A stretch of DNA of 49,518 nucleotides from a virus, in the IMG/VR virus record IMGVR_UViG_3300009151_000103, positions 1 to 49,518 of that record, one strand, 5' to 3'. Every line of letters starts with the position of its first letter. Positions within the stretch are counted from its first letter, which is position 1. Made by a program: the position numbers and the translations under genes. Under the pieces are notes generated by a model. The model did no database searches, was not told where the DNA came from, and saw nothing but the letters and a program-made list of their open reading frames with translations. Of the stretch, positions 34,410 to 44,208 are shown piece by piece.

Positions 34410-35089
34410 GTACAGTAAGTGGAACATGGCGAGGACCAAATATAATAAAGGACAGTAGTTTAGTATTGTACTTGGATGCATCGGCTAAGAATTCATACAA
34501 TGATTTGGTGAATGCTGGGACGTGGAAGGATATGAGTGGAAATGAATTAAATGCAGTTCCATCAGGGTCTGGTTTTCCTAGTTATAATACAGGAAATGCT
34601 GGTAATCTTGTTTTTAATACTAACCCACTAAATGTAGGAAACAGGTCTATTCTTAATTTAACTAATTTAACACTTTCTGTTTGGTATAAAACAACTACTA
34701 CTACCAATCAACAATTAATAGCTAAAAATTACGCTACTTCGTATTATTTAAACATTGCGCCTGCTGCTAATAGTTTTTCTTTATGGACAAATGGCGGGGA
34801 TTTAAACTCACCAGTTATAACAACATTAGGTAATGGAAACTGGCATAGTATATCGGCAACAATGTCTGGAACTACTAAAACACTTTATTATGATGGTTCT
34901 CAAGTATCAACAGGAGCAGGAACAATACCTGCTGTTGATAGTTTTAATTTAGTAATAGGAAGTACGGGAGGAAATAATCCTAATCCTTTTATAGGAAGCA
35001 TAGGAAATATTTTAATGTATAACCGCGCCCTCACTGCAGCCGAAGTCACACAAAACTTCAACGCAACACGAGGAAGATTTGGAATATAA
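34406..35089 (+). CDS. LamG/concanavalin-like adhesin, paralog 3
   Basis: 227 aa, starting in an ATGA overlap with paralog 2. IIKDSSLVLYLDASAKNSYN and TWKDMSGNELNAVPSG are the altered N-terminal block; the usual PGSGTTW is replaced by NDLVNAGTW. The core has NLTLSVWYKTTTTTNQQL and NGNWHSISATMSGTTKTLYY. The end MYNRALTAAEVTQNFNATRG-RFGI keeps the family signature. It closes this three-gene block. Confidence 0.8.
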   Translation: MSTVSGTWRGPNIIKDSSLVLYLDASAKNSYNDLVNAGTWKDMSGNELNAVPSGSGFPSYNTGNAGNLVFNTNPLNVGNRSILNLTNLTLSVWYKTTTTTNQQLIAKNYATSYYLNIAPAANSFSLWTNGGDLNSPVITTLGNGNWHSISATMSGTTKTLYYDGSQVSTGAGTIPAVDSFNLVIGSTGGNNPNPFIGSIGNILMYNRALTAAEVTQNFNATRGRFGI

Positions 35090-35103
35090 AAAAATAACTT
35101 AAG

Positions 35104-35111
35104 ATATTTAT
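35104..35111 (+). promoter_or_regulatory. ATATTTAT motif, candidate late promoter
   Basis: Exact octamer 14 nt before the ATG at 35126. Confidence 0.5.
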
Positions 35112-35125
35112 AAACAAAAGAAAAA

Positions 35126-35284
35126 ATGATAATAGATAGTCCAGTAGTATCAGGTTCCATGCAAATATCTGGAAGCGTGATTATCTCAGGGTCCCTTTCA
35201 ATGAGTGGTAGCGCTCTTACTTCAGGAGGAACCATCGCAAGTCAAGTGGACGCAATTTCTTATTCAATAGTATTCGGAGGATAA
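35126..35284 (+). CDS. Small fibre-like protein (52 aa)
   Basis: Short ORF between an ATATTTAT motif and the 996-aa structural gene. It reads MIIDSPVVSGSMQISGSVII, then SGSLSMSGSAL, ending YSIVFGG. The SGS-repeat style is the same as the large fibres, so it may be a minimal fibre, a cap, or the remnant of a longer one. It ends 10 nt before the next ATG. Size makes the call moderate, but composition and position support translation. Confidence 0.65.
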   Translation: MIIDSPVVSGSMQISGSVIISGSLSMSGSALTSGGTIASQVDAISYSIVFGG

Positions 35285-35294
35285 AACAAACAAA

Positions 35295-38285
35295 ATGGCA
35301 AAAAAATTACTCAGGAATTACACCTTTACAGCCGCTTCAAAAACAGTCGTAGTGGATGGGTACGTTACACTTACTAACCTACTTTTGATTACTAACACGA
35401 CAAGAAACGTTATTATTTACAACTTTGCTAACTCATCTTTGGGCGGTTCAACCTCTTTCAATAGTGCAACCAATCAGACTACTATTACATTAACTTTTAA
35501 TACTGCTGGTCAAGCTGACGCCGATAGGTTACAAATCTACGTAGACGATCTTTACAACACAATGAGACCTGACGAAACGCTGATGGACCCGGTTGATAAG
35601 ATGAGAGTTTCTGAGCCTCAAGCCTTGATCGATACAGACTTTGAATATAGCACGCAAATCACTAAGTGGGAAAACTTGGCAATGACCAACAATCGACCTT
35701 TTGGATTTGCTGTTCCTACTCAAATTCCAAACATAAGTTCTATCACAATGAACGCTAACTCAAGAACTGTTACGGTAGTATTGGGTGTAGGTAATGCTCC
35801 ATCTAATGGAACTCCAATAACAGTTCAAGATACCTATTTAACTATTGCAAACGGTACCTATATTATTGAGACCGGCGGTTTAACTAGCACTTTTACTTAC
35901 ACAGCTAGATCTACTAATACTACTAATATTACGGCAATATTCGATCAAAATAAAACTAATATTTTTAGAGGTACTATTTTTACTGCCGCTAACATTGGAA
36001 CTAATCCCAATCTGTCTTATACAGGATCTTTAATTAACGTGACTTGTAGTGTTCCTCACGGTCTTTCTATAGGCAACGAAATAGCAGTAACTGGATCTGT
36101 AGCAACAACAAATGCGCCTAACGGATCTTTTACTGTTGCAAGTATTTCAAGCACAGCGTCATTCTCTTATTACACTCCTTTTGGAACTCCAACTGGTGTA
36201 TTATCTGGAACCACTGCTTTGATTTATCCAAGACCTCAATCTCAATTCTTACACAGACCTTTCGACGGTGGAGTCTTATTCTCAAGTAACGGTAGTTCTA
36301 ACATGGAACAAGCGGTAAGACAAACAAGACGTTACTTTAGATATCAATCAGGTAAAGGCATTCAAATGAGTTCTGGTACTATATTAAAACCTGACTTACA
36401 AATCGACTCTTTAAAAGCCTCAGGCACAACCGTTACAGTTCAAACAAAAGAGCAACACAATATTCAACCTGGAACCACTATTACTATTCTTGGCGCAAAC
36501 GAACCAGAGTATAACGGCACATTCGTAGTCTCTTCAGTTACAGGATACAACACATTCACCTATACAGCTTTATCAGCTCCATCAGTAACTATGGCTTCTG
36601 GTATTTTCTATGTAGCTATTACTGGATGGTACGGAGCTTCCAATAAACTCGGTATTTTCGATCAACAAAATGGATTATTCTGGGAGTTCGATGGTCAAAA
36701 AGCTTACGTAGGCAGAAGAAACTCCACTTTCCAAGTATCAGGCAAAGTGTCAGCAGTAACTGGATCTAATTATATTTCACAAACTAGTATCTCTTTCCCA
36801 ACAGAATTTTCAAAACAAATTACTCCTGGAGATTACGTAGTTATTCGTGGATGTTCTTACAGAGTCTTGGGTATAGATAGCGATGTGAGTATGTCAATTA
36901 GTCCTTCTTATAGAGGCGCTACTACTCAATTTGCTGTAGTTTCTAAAACAATCGATACAAGATTTTCTCAATCTCAGTGGAATATAGATAGAATGGATGG
37001 AACAGGTCCTTCTGGTTATAATCTTGATCTTTCTAAAATGCAAATGTTCTTTATTGACTACGCATGGTACGGAGCTGGTACAATTAGATGGGGCTTAAGA
37101 GGCGCTAATGGAGCTGTTACCTACGTACACAAAGCGCAACAAAACAATTTGAACACGGAAGCTTACATGAGATCTGGTAACTTGCCAGGCAGATACGAAT
37201 CTTCTACTATTCCGCCGTATACAACATTGTCTGCTAGTTTATCCAACGTCGCTACAACAATGAATGTATTAAACACTGACGGTTTCCCCGTTTCTGGTAC
37301 TTTAGCAGTTAAGAGCGGCTCTGTTGTAGAATACGTTAACTATTACGGAACCAGTTCTACTACATTTACTAATTTAACAAGAGGTCAAGCAGGTAACTCT
37401 GCATTGGCTTTAACAATAGCAAACGGTTCTAACATAGCGACAGTAGGAAGCACTGCGGGTCTTCAAATTGGCCAAAGAATCATTAGTTCAAGTGCATTTC
37501 CAGATGGAACTTTCATTAGCAACATCGTAAGTACCACTCTAACTCTAAGTCAAGCGGCAACTGCAACTAACCCAACAGTTATAGCTGCACCAATGGGAGC
37601 AATTCAAGGCACAACATTTAGTTATTCAGGGTCTGCTCCTGTTGCAGTAGAATTGGCCTATCCAACTTTTGCCCCTTCTATATCTCACTGGGGTACTTCT
37701 GCTATCATGGACGGTAAGTTCGACGACGATAAGTCCTTGATCTTTACTTACGGACAAACTACCTCAACTACATTGACATCTGGATCTACAGCTGCGCTAT
37801 TCTCTATTCGCGTATCTCCGTCGGTTGATAACGGTATACCTGCAGCATTTGGAGCCAGAGAGTTAACGAACAGAATGCAATTAGTATTAAGTCAATTGGA
37901 CATTACGTTGAGCACTCCAACAACAATGCTAGTAAGAGCCTATTTGAACGGCACACCTAGTTCTAATAGAGTTTGGACTAATGCTGTTGGAGACTCTACA
38001 AACGTTGTAAACTCTAGTTTGGCTCAAATTGCGGATTACTCGGGTACTTCAACCACAGTAGCTGGAGGTGAGGTAACAGAGGGATTCTTCGTAAACGGTA
38101 CAACTTCTGCTGATCTAACAAAAGTGCGTGATTTAGGTAACTGTATTTTGGGAGGCGGAGGAGCAACGGCAAACACGCAAATTTACCCAGACGGACCTGA
38201 CGTTCTTACGATCGTGGTAACTAATTTGAGTACTACATCTACAAACGTACTTGGTCGTATCGCATGGACAGAAGCACAAGCTTAA
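35295..38285 (+). CDS. Large virion structural protein of the tail/fibre locus
   Basis: 996 aa. The N-terminal domain (KKLLRNYTFTAASKTVVVDG to LQIYVDDLYNTMRPDE) is followed by DKMRVSEPQALIDTDFEYS and TKWENLAMTNNRPFGF, a segment I recognise from conserved marine T4-like structural proteins. Repeated Ig-like strands (VTVQTKEQHNIQPGTTITIL) follow, then a large conserved core (KLGIFDQQNGLFWEFDGQKA, SFPTEFSKQITPGDYVVIRG, FIDYAWYGAGTIRWGLRGAN). It is not made of the GSF/TAS repeats, so it is probably a baseplate- or fibre-hub-type protein on which adhesins mount. Confidence 0.75.
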   Translation: MAKKLLRNYTFTAASKTVVVDGYVTLTNLLLITNTTRNVIIYNFANSSLGGSTSFNSATNQTTITLTFNTAGQADADRLQIYVDDLYNTMRPDETLMDPVDKMRVSEPQALIDTDFEYSTQITKWENLAMTNNRPFGFAVPTQIPNISSITMNANSRTVTVVLGVGNAPSNGTPITVQDTYLTIANGTYIIETGGLTSTFTYTARSTNTTNITAIFDQNKTNIFRGTIFTAANIGTNPNLSYTGSLINVTCSVPHGLSIGNEIAVTGSVATTNAPNGSFTVASISSTASFSYYTPFGTPTGVLSGTTALIYPRPQSQFLHRPFDGGVLFSSNGSSNMEQAVRQTRRYFRYQSGKGIQMSSGTILKPDLQIDSLKASGTTVTVQTKEQHNIQPGTTITILGANEPEYNGTFVVSSVTGYNTFTYTALSAPSVTMASGIFYVAITGWYGASNKLGIFDQQNGLFWEFDGQKAYVGRRNSTFQVSGKVSAVTGSNYISQTSISFPTEFSKQITPGDYVVIRGCSYRVLGIDSDVSMSISPSYRGATTQFAVVSKTIDTRFSQSQWNIDRMDGTGPSGYNLDLSKMQMFFIDYAWYGAGTIRWGLRGANGAVTYVHKAQQNNLNTEAYMRSGNLPGRYESSTIPPYTTLSASLSNVATTMNVLNTDGFPVSGTLAVKSGSVVEYVNYYGTSSTTFTNLTRGQAGNSALALTIANGSNIATVGSTAGLQIGQRIISSSAFPDGTFISNIVSTTLTLSQAATATNPTVIAAPMGAIQGTTFSYSGSAPVAVELAYPTFAPSISHWGTSAIMDGKFDDDKSLIFTYGQTTSTTLTSGSTAALFSIRVSPSVDNGIPAAFGARELTNRMQLVLSQLDITLSTPTTMLVRAYLNGTPSSNRVWTNAVGDSTNVVNSSLAQIADYSGTSTTVAGGEVTEGFFVNGTTSADLTKVRDLGNCILGGGGATANTQIYPDGPDVLTIVVTNLSTTSTNVLGRIAWTEAQA

Positions 38286-38304
38286 CAATTTAAAATTATA
38301 CAAT

Positions 38305-38514
38305 ATGTTATTCGAAGTACAAATGCAATTTATACCAGGAAACGATCAAATTTGGGTCGCTAGATTAAATCCTGAAGATCCCATCTATCAATACGATAAC
38401 GAACCAGAAGCGCAAGCAAAAGCCGACGAGCTTCAAGCTGCCGATCCAACAGGCAGATTATATAGAGTAACGCAATTAGAAGCGGCAGCTCCAACAGAAG
38501 AAACTCCGGCGTAA
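38305..38514 (+). CDS. Small acidic protein in fibre locus (69 aa)
   Basis: The start is placed at 38305, after the upstream stop; an in-frame ATG at 38251 lies inside the preceding gene and is rejected. It begins MLFEVQMQFIPGNDQIWVAR and has an Ala/Glu/Pro-rich tail (LEAAAPTEETPA). It is compact, without known motifs, and precedes a LamG gene by 1 nt. It may be an accessory or assembly factor; unknown. Confidence 0.6.
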   Translation: MLFEVQMQFIPGNDQIWVARLNPEDPIYQYDNEPEAQAKADELQAADPTGRLYRVTQLEAAAPTEETPA

Positions 38515-38515
38515 T

Positions 38516-39160
38516 ATGTCATTTGGAAACGGCCCTAGAATAGTAACAGATGGATTAGTCCTATCGTTAGACGCAGCGGATAAAAATAGCTATCCTGGGT
38601 CTGGAACTGTGTGGACAGATTTGAGTGGAAATGGATATACGGGAACTTTAACAAATAGTCCAACATTCAATAGTGCTAACTCCGGTTTTTTTACTTTTAA
38701 TGGTACTAATCAATATACCACAACAACATACAGTCAACCAGCTTACGATACAGCAACTTCTTTTACTTGGAATATTTGGGTTAATCCTGGAACAGCAGGA
38801 AATCTAGATTCTCCAATTATAGGGAATAGAACAGGCGCTACTTGGACAAAATTAACTAGAAATAAATTTGAATATGCAGCAGCGCTGTTAATTGATAATT
38901 CGTTAATCGCAAATGTTTGGCAGAATATATGTATTGTAAAAAACGGTACTAATTTTAGCTACTACAAAAATAACATTGTTATTACTACAGCTACATCTAG
39001 CGCAACACAAGTATCAAGACCCTTTTTTGTTGGAGGTGATAATGGATTTAGTGAGTATTTTGGAGGAAGCATAGCTAACGTTCAAGTTTATAATCGTGCA
39101 CTATCAGCAACCGAAATCGCACAAAACTATAACGCAATAAAATCAAGATTCAACTTATAA
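38516..39160 (+). CDS. LamG/concanavalin-like adhesin, paralog 4
   Basis: 214 aa. IVTDGLVLSLDAADKNSYPG, TVWTDLSGNGYTGTLTNSP; end VYNRALSATEIAQNYNAIKS-RFNL. The core shares SFTWN(L/I)W and NVWQNICIVKNGTNFSYYKN with paralog 1, so these two are the closest pair although they are 4.8 kb apart. Confidence 0.8.
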   Translation: MSFGNGPRIVTDGLVLSLDAADKNSYPGSGTVWTDLSGNGYTGTLTNSPTFNSANSGFFTFNGTNQYTTTTYSQPAYDTATSFTWNIWVNPGTAGNLDSPIIGNRTGATWTKLTRNKFEYAAALLIDNSLIANVWQNICIVKNGTNFSYYKNNIVITTATSSATQVSRPFFVGGDNGFSEYFGGSIANVQVYNRALSATEIAQNYNAIKSRFNL

Positions 39161-39173
39161 AAAAATACAAATT

Positions 39174-39434
39174 ATGAATAACACGTACATGATCTTTAAC
39201 GTATCAGAATTAGAACAAATTGATTTTACTCAAGTAAAAGAAACCGCAATCGACACGGTTCGCAAATCAATAGATGGTACAAAAACATTCGTTAAATGGG
39301 AAGGTGAAATACCACAATGCGTATCAGAACTTACAAGCAAAGAAGGTCCGTACACATACGAAGAAGTATTAGCAATTTTAAGTAATGATTTATGGTATGC
39401 ATCGACTGTGCCTGATGAAGTGATTGCGATATGA
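39174..39434 (+). CDS. Small conserved protein of marine-phage tail loci (86 aa)
   Basis: MIFNVSELEQIDFTQVKETA, then DTVRKSIDGTKTFVKWEG and KEGPYTYEEVLAILSNDLW, is a compact conserved sequence that I have met repeatedly beside marine-phage fibre genes. Its function is unknown. It sits between two LamG paralogs, as the 69-aa gene does upstream, which hints at a recurring accessory role such as assembly or attachment. Confidence 0.7.
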   Translation: MNNTYMIFNVSELEQIDFTQVKETAIDTVRKSIDGTKTFVKWEGEIPQCVSELTSKEGPYTYEEVLAILSNDLWYASTVPDEVIAI

Positions 39435-39452
39435 TAAACAATATAAAATAGA

Positions 39453-40142
39453 ATGGCAACACAATACGCAAATGGAAAAATAGTAACCGATGGATTAGTA
39501 TTGGCGCTAAACGCTGCCGATAAAAATAGTTATCCTGGGTCTGGTACTACATGGACTGATTTAAGTGGTTTGAATAATAATTCCACTTTGAATGCTGCAA
39601 CTTTCGATACTACAAATGGAGGTCGTATTATATTTAATGGTTCTTCAACATATATTAGTATACCATCAAATACTGATACAAGATTACTAAATAACTATCA
39701 AACTCTTAGCCAATGGGTCTACATAACTTCTGTAGGACCTAACGGATACTCAGAATTATATTATTCAGGCGCTCAATATAGTAACTTTACAAGTATTAAA
39801 TGGCTTTCAGTAGGCATAACTTTTGATGTCACTCTTAACGTAGAATACACGATAGCCATGACAAACAATTATAGCGAATGGATGAATATAACATGCGTTA
39901 TTGATAAAGTAGGTAATACTTTTGCTGTCTATAAAAATGGAAATTTTATTAATTCCATTTCTTTTACAACATTTTCTGTTTCAGGAACGACTACTAGAAT
40001 AGGATCTAACTTAATAACAGGAAATAGTGGAGACCCAATGAAAGGATCAATAGCTACCACATCAATATATAATAAATTACTATCAGCTTCAGAAATCGCA
40101 CAAAACTACAACGCACAAAAATCACGCTTTAATCTAACATAA
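39453..40142 (+). CDS. LamG/concanavalin-like adhesin, paralog 5
   Basis: 229 aa. IVTDGLVLALNAADKNSYPG, TTWTDLSGLNNNSTLNAAT; end IYNKLLSASEIAQNYNAQKS-RFNLT. The usual LDAA is LNAA here. The core (QTLSQWVYITSVGPNGYSEL, then NITCVIDKVGNTFAVYKNG) is unlike the other copies. The gene ends 1 nt before paralog 6. Confidence 0.8.
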   Translation: MATQYANGKIVTDGLVLALNAADKNSYPGSGTTWTDLSGLNNNSTLNAATFDTTNGGRIIFNGSSTYISIPSNTDTRLLNNYQTLSQWVYITSVGPNGYSELYYSGAQYSNFTSIKWLSVGITFDVTLNVEYTIAMTNNYSEWMNITCVIDKVGNTFAVYKNGNFINSISFTTFSVSGTTTRIGSNLITGNSGDPMKGSIATTSIYNKLLSASEIAQNYNAQKSRFNLT

Positions 40143-40143
40143 C

Positions 40144-40863
40144 ATGGGAATAGCAGGCGGACCATACATAACAAGGGACTCATCATTAGTGTTGGATTTG
40201 GACGCATCTGATAAAAATAGTTATGTAGGATCTGGAACTACTTGGGCTGATTTAAGCGGAAATAGTAATACTAATACATTATTTGGTTCTCCTACATTTA
40301 GTAGCACTTTTAATGGAGGTTTAGTACTTAACGGAACTAGTCAATATACTACTGCATCTGATAGCACTAGTCTTAGACCCGCATCATTTAGTATTGATGT
40401 TTGGTTTAGGCCTACTTCTTTTAATTTATATAGTTGTATATTAGCAAAACCTTTTAATGGCCCTACCTGGACTCCTCCTTATTTATCTTATATGATAAGA
40501 TTAGGTAGTACTGGAACTATATTAGAATGTAGTACAAGCACTGGAGGTACATATAGATCTCTAACTCCAAACTATACTTTTGTAGCTAATACTATTTATA
40601 ACGTAATTTTTACATTTAATAGTTCTACAGGAGCTGCTGTAGCTTATATAAATGGAGCTGTATTATCATCAGGAAATCTTACAGCGGGGTCTATATCATA
40701 TTCAACTCCTCCTTTAATAATAGGAGCCGGATACGGAGCAAGTCCTTTAGGCGAGTATTTCCCTGGAAGTATTTATAGTGTAAAAATATATAATACTATA
40801 TTATCCGCATCACAAGTTACTCAAAACTATAACGCGGTAAAATCAAGGTTCAATTTAACATAG
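40144..40863 (+). CDS. LamG/concanavalin-like adhesin, paralog 6
   Basis: 239 aa. ITRDSSLVLDLDASDKNSYV, TTWADLSGNSNTNTLFGSP; end IYNTILSASQVTQNYNAVKS-RFNLT. The core shows SFSIDVWFRPTSFNLYSCIL and AVAYINGAVLSSGNLTAGS. This copy has drifted furthest in the conserved NRAL tail (NTIL). Confidence 0.8.
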   Translation: MGIAGGPYITRDSSLVLDLDASDKNSYVGSGTTWADLSGNSNTNTLFGSPTFSSTFNGGLVLNGTSQYTTASDSTSLRPASFSIDVWFRPTSFNLYSCILAKPFNGPTWTPPYLSYMIRLGSTGTILECSTSTGGTYRSLTPNYTFVANTIYNVIFTFNSSTGAAVAYINGAVLSSGNLTAGSISYSTPPLIIGAGYGASPLGEYFPGSIYSVKIYNTILSASQVTQNYNAVKSRFNLT

Positions 40864-40866
40864 TCG

Positions 40867-40874
40867 ATATTTAT
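40867..40874 (+). promoter_or_regulatory. ATATTTAT motif, candidate late promoter
   Basis: Exact octamer 45 nt before the ATG at 40920; a hairpin lies between the two. Confidence 0.5.
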
Positions 40875-40886
40875 ATATAAACCTGC

Positions 40887-40911
40887 ACCTCAGGGAAATG
40901 GGAACTGAGGT
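40887..40911 (+). promoter_or_regulatory. Leader hairpin upstream of MANEF fibre
   Basis: ACCTCAG (40887-40893) pairs with CTGAGGT (40905-40911), with an 11-nt loop GGGAAATGGGAA-like (40894-40904). The ATG follows 8 nt later. A similar hairpin with a different stem but a related loop precedes the fibre at 45621. Confidence 0.55.
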
Positions 40912-40919
40912 ACTAGAAC

Positions 40920-43535
40920 ATGGCAAACGAATTCGTAGCAAGAAATGGCGTCATAGCCCAAAACAACTCTGTAGTATCCGGATCTTTAGTAGTAACTAAC
41001 GGCATAACCGGTAGCCTGTTTGGTACCTCAAGTCAAGCGGTCTCTGCTTCTTACGCTACTACAGCTAGCTATGCTGTAACAGCATCTTACATATTGGGCG
41101 GTGGTGGATCTGGCGTTGGATTTCCTTATTCAGGCTCTGCTCAAATTACAGGTTCTTTAGGTATCACTGGTTCATTGAATGTCACTCTAGGAATTACGGG
41201 TTCTCTATTCGGTACAGCATCTCAAGCTCTAACTGCATCTTACATATTGGGAGGAGTATCAGCACAGGTATTTCCTTATTCAGGTTCTGCTCAAATCACA
41301 GGAAGTTTGGGAGTTACTGGCTCTATAAACTCTACAGGCAACATCACAACTACAGGAACTCTAACTGCTCAAACACTTGTAGTTCAAACTATCACGTCTT
41401 CCATTGAGTATAGTTCTGGTTCCAATATCTTTGGTAGTCAATTGACCGACAGACAAACAATGACTGGTTCTGTTAACATCACCGGCAGTTTAAATATAGT
41501 TGGTACAGTCAGTGGATCTGGAGGTTTTACAGGTTCTTTTTCAGGATCTTTTAGTGGAGTTCATACTGGTTCTTTATTCGGTACAGCATCACAAGCGATT
41601 TCGGCTTCCTATGCCTACACTGCAAGTTCTTCTGTATCCGCTTCGTATGCTTATACTGCTTCTAGCGCTGTAAGTGCAAGCTATGTATTAAACGCTATAT
41701 CCAGTTCTTACTCATTCACAGCAAGCTCAGCAATTAGTTCCTCTTTCGCAAATAGTTCTAGCGTAGCCTATTCTGGAACTGGTTCATTCACAGGATCTTT
41801 TATTGGAGTTCATACAGGATCTTTATTTGGAACTGCATCTCAAGCTTTAACGGCATCCTATTTATTAGGCTACATTTCGCCTTTTCCTTTTACTGGATCT
41901 GCTCAAATTACCGGAAGTCTTGGCGTAACTGGTAGCTTCTCAATTTCAGGAAGTACTGGAACCGTATTCTCTTCTAACGCCGATACTTTACTTATTACAG
42001 GATCTTTAATCATTACGGGATCTGGAGCTTCAATTACGGGCTCTTTGAATGTAAGCAATGGAATCACAGGATCTTTATTCGGAACGGCATCTCAAGCTCT
42101 TACTGCGTCTTACTTATTGGGAGGAGGCGCCGGTGGAGTAGCTTTCCCTTATTCAGGTTCAGCTCAAATAACGGGTTCTTTGGGTATCACTGGTTCCTTG
42201 AATGTTACTCTAGGAATTACTGGGTCTTTATTCGGTACAGCGTCTCAAGCGATAACTGCATCTTACGCGTTAGGAGGAAGCGCAAGCTCGATCCTATACC
42301 AAACTGCTTCTGCTGCAACTACTTGGTCTTTCAATCACTTCTTACAAACTCAGTATCCGGTATTCACAATATACGATAGCAACAATAACATAATCATACC
42401 TCAGAGAGTTTACGCACAGGACACTTCCTCTGCTTTTATATATTTCTCTACTCCAACTACGGGTGTTGCTGTGGCTTCCAAAGGCGGTTACTCTGCGTCT
42501 GTGGTGACAAGTGCTACCACTGCAAACACTGCAATCACAGCATCTTACGCCCTATTCGCTCTTTCTGCATCCAATGCACCCGGCTTCACTGTCGCGTTCA
42601 GTCAATCAAGCGCGGCAACTACTTGGTCGCTGAATCACAACATGAACACGAGAACGCCATTAGTTCAGGTGTACGATTTGAACTATAAACAGATCATACC
42701 CAACGAAATTGCAAGCATTACGCAAAACTTGACCGAAGTAAGATTCGATTACGGTCAAAACGGTTACGCAATTCTTTCAAGTGGAGGAGCTAACTACGTT
42801 ACCGGTTCCACTTCTTTCTTGAATCAAACCACTCCTGCAGTTACTTGGTCGTTCCAACACAATCTAAACAATCAGTACAATACTTACCAGGTATACGATA
42901 CTAACAACTACGTTATTATTCCATCTGCGATCAAGGTCATAGACAGTAATAACACAGAAATACATTTAAACTACTCCTCTTCAGGTAAAGCAGTAGCCAG
43001 TTTCTCAGGTATCAACGGATCTCCCAACGCAGCAACGGCCTCTTACGCCATAACTTCGTCTTTCGCAGTAACAGCTTCTTACGTATTGGGCGGTGGATCT
43101 GGAGTTGGTTTTCCTTTCACTGGATCCGCACAAATTACGGGAAGTTTGGGATTGAGTGGATCGATGAATATTACCTCAGGATCTTTAACTTTATTAACAG
43201 GCTCTTTAACTTTAACTTCTGCTTCTTTAACTTACCAACAGAATTTATCCGTAGCAGCAGGCGGTTATCAAGTAATCGCATCAGCAGCAACAGCATCTTA
43301 TAGAGCGGCATTCTTCGACTACGTAATGTTCTCAGGTTCAATCGTAAGAGGTGGCACAGTTACTTCTACATGGTCAGGATCTTCAACAGAATACTACGAA
43401 AACTATACTGCAGATTTGGGAGGCAGCACATCAGGAGTAACTCTACAAACGGCATTAAGCACAGGAAGTATACAGCTTCAAGCCAGCGCATCGACTGCGA
43501 CTTGGACAATTCGTTCACTAATAAGACTGTTATAA
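40920..43535 (+). CDS. Long repeat-rich tail fibre with three WxFxH-type domains
   Basis: 871 aa. The N terminus MANEFVARNGVIAQNNSVV resembles that of the fibre at 45621 and may be an attachment segment. Residues 20-460 are GSLFGTASQA, ASYAYTASS and FPYSGSAQITGSLG(I/V)TGS repeats plus one TAQTLVVQTITSS module. Residues about 460-700 contain three related units: TTWSFNHFLQTQYPVFTIYD, TTWSLNHNMNTRTPLVQVYD and VTWSFQHNLNNQYNTYQVYD, each followed by an IIP segment and a gly/ser strand. The C terminus (AAFFDYVMFSGSIVRGG to WTIRSLIRLL) matches that of the fibre at 31878. Likely a receptor-binding trimer. Confidence 0.8.
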   Translation: MANEFVARNGVIAQNNSVVSGSLVVTNGITGSLFGTSSQAVSASYATTASYAVTASYILGGGGSGVGFPYSGSAQITGSLGITGSLNVTLGITGSLFGTASQALTASYILGGVSAQVFPYSGSAQITGSLGVTGSINSTGNITTTGTLTAQTLVVQTITSSIEYSSGSNIFGSQLTDRQTMTGSVNITGSLNIVGTVSGSGGFTGSFSGSFSGVHTGSLFGTASQAISASYAYTASSSVSASYAYTASSAVSASYVLNAISSSYSFTASSAISSSFANSSSVAYSGTGSFTGSFIGVHTGSLFGTASQALTASYLLGYISPFPFTGSAQITGSLGVTGSFSISGSTGTVFSSNADTLLITGSLIITGSGASITGSLNVSNGITGSLFGTASQALTASYLLGGGAGGVAFPYSGSAQITGSLGITGSLNVTLGITGSLFGTASQAITASYALGGSASSILYQTASAATTWSFNHFLQTQYPVFTIYDSNNNIIIPQRVYAQDTSSAFIYFSTPTTGVAVASKGGYSASVVTSATTANTAITASYALFALSASNAPGFTVAFSQSSAATTWSLNHNMNTRTPLVQVYDLNYKQIIPNEIASITQNLTEVRFDYGQNGYAILSSGGANYVTGSTSFLNQTTPAVTWSFQHNLNNQYNTYQVYDTNNYVIIPSAIKVIDSNNTEIHLNYSSSGKAVASFSGINGSPNAATASYAITSSFAVTASYVLGGGSGVGFPFTGSAQITGSLGLSGSMNITSGSLTLLTGSLTLTSASLTYQQNLSVAAGGYQVIASAATASYRAAFFDYVMFSGSIVRGGTVTSTWSGSSTEYYENYTADLGGSTSGVTLQTALSTGSIQLQASASTATWTIRSLIRLL

Positions 43536-43536
43536 C

Positions 43537-44208
43537 ATGGCATTTAATAGAGGCCCAAAAATAGTTACTCAAGGACTCGTACTGGCTTTGGATGCTGCTA
43601 GTAAAAATAGTTATCCTGGGTCTGGAACTACTTGGACTGATTTGAGTGTGAATAATAATAACGGAACTCTAGTAAATGGACCTACGTTTAGTTCTGCTAA
43701 TGGTGGTAGTATTGCATTTAATGGTAGTACTAATTATGTATCTGGTACTGTTAGTATAGCAAGTAGCCCTTTTACTATTATGTGTTGGGTATACCCTAAT
43801 GTAACTCCATCTACTAATGTTTATTTTAGTGTTGGTTCTGTTGCAGGAGATAGAACTGCTATACATTTAAGATTAGTAAGTGATACAAGTTTTTTATTTG
43901 GTATGTATAATGATGATTTATCAGCAACAGTATCTTCCGTAACAAATAAATGGAATTGCTTCGCCGTTACTTTCACCTCAGGATTTGTCCAAAGTGCATA
44001 TCAAAATGGAGTATTAGTAGGTAGTCCTAGAACTGCAGCAGGTTATTTTACTGGAGATACAACATATAATATAGGCAGATGGGGTCTAAGTGCTGCAACG
44101 CAATATATCAATGCTAATGTAGCAACTAGTCAAGTCTACAACCGCGCTCTCTCGGCAACAGAAGTTTTACAAAACTACAACGCAACAAAATCAAGATTCA
44201 ACCTATAA
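43537..44208 (+). CDS. LamG/concanavalin-like adhesin, paralog 7
   Basis: 223 aa. IVTQGLVLALDAASKNSYPG, TTWTDLSVNNNNGTLVNGP; end VYNRALSATEVLQNYNATKS-RFNL. The core has SPFTIMCWVYPNVTPSTNVY and NKWNCFAVTFTSGFVQSAYQ. It follows the fibre by 1 nt and overlaps paralog 8 (TAATG). Confidence 0.8.
   Translation: MAFNRGPKIVTQGLVLALDAASKNSYPGSGTTWTDLSVNNNNGTLVNGPTFSSANGGSIAFNGSTNYVSGTVSIASSPFTIMCWVYPNVTPSTNVYFSVGSVAGDRTAIHLRLVSDTSFLFGMYNDDLSATVSSVTNKWNCFAVTFTSGFVQSAYQNGVLVGSPRTAAGYFTGDTTYNIGRWGLSAATQYINANVATSQVYNRALSATEVLQNYNATKSRFNL

Noticed and set aside
38251-38304. Upstream start for the 69-aa gene
   Set aside because: Overlaps the preceding gene's end; 38305 is the first ATG after its stop.
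107-43866. Many minus-strand open frames (for example near 2857-3183, 9529-9774, 29652-29945)
   Set aside because: All lie antisense to well-supported + strand genes and show no recognisable domains; they are shadows of the real frames.
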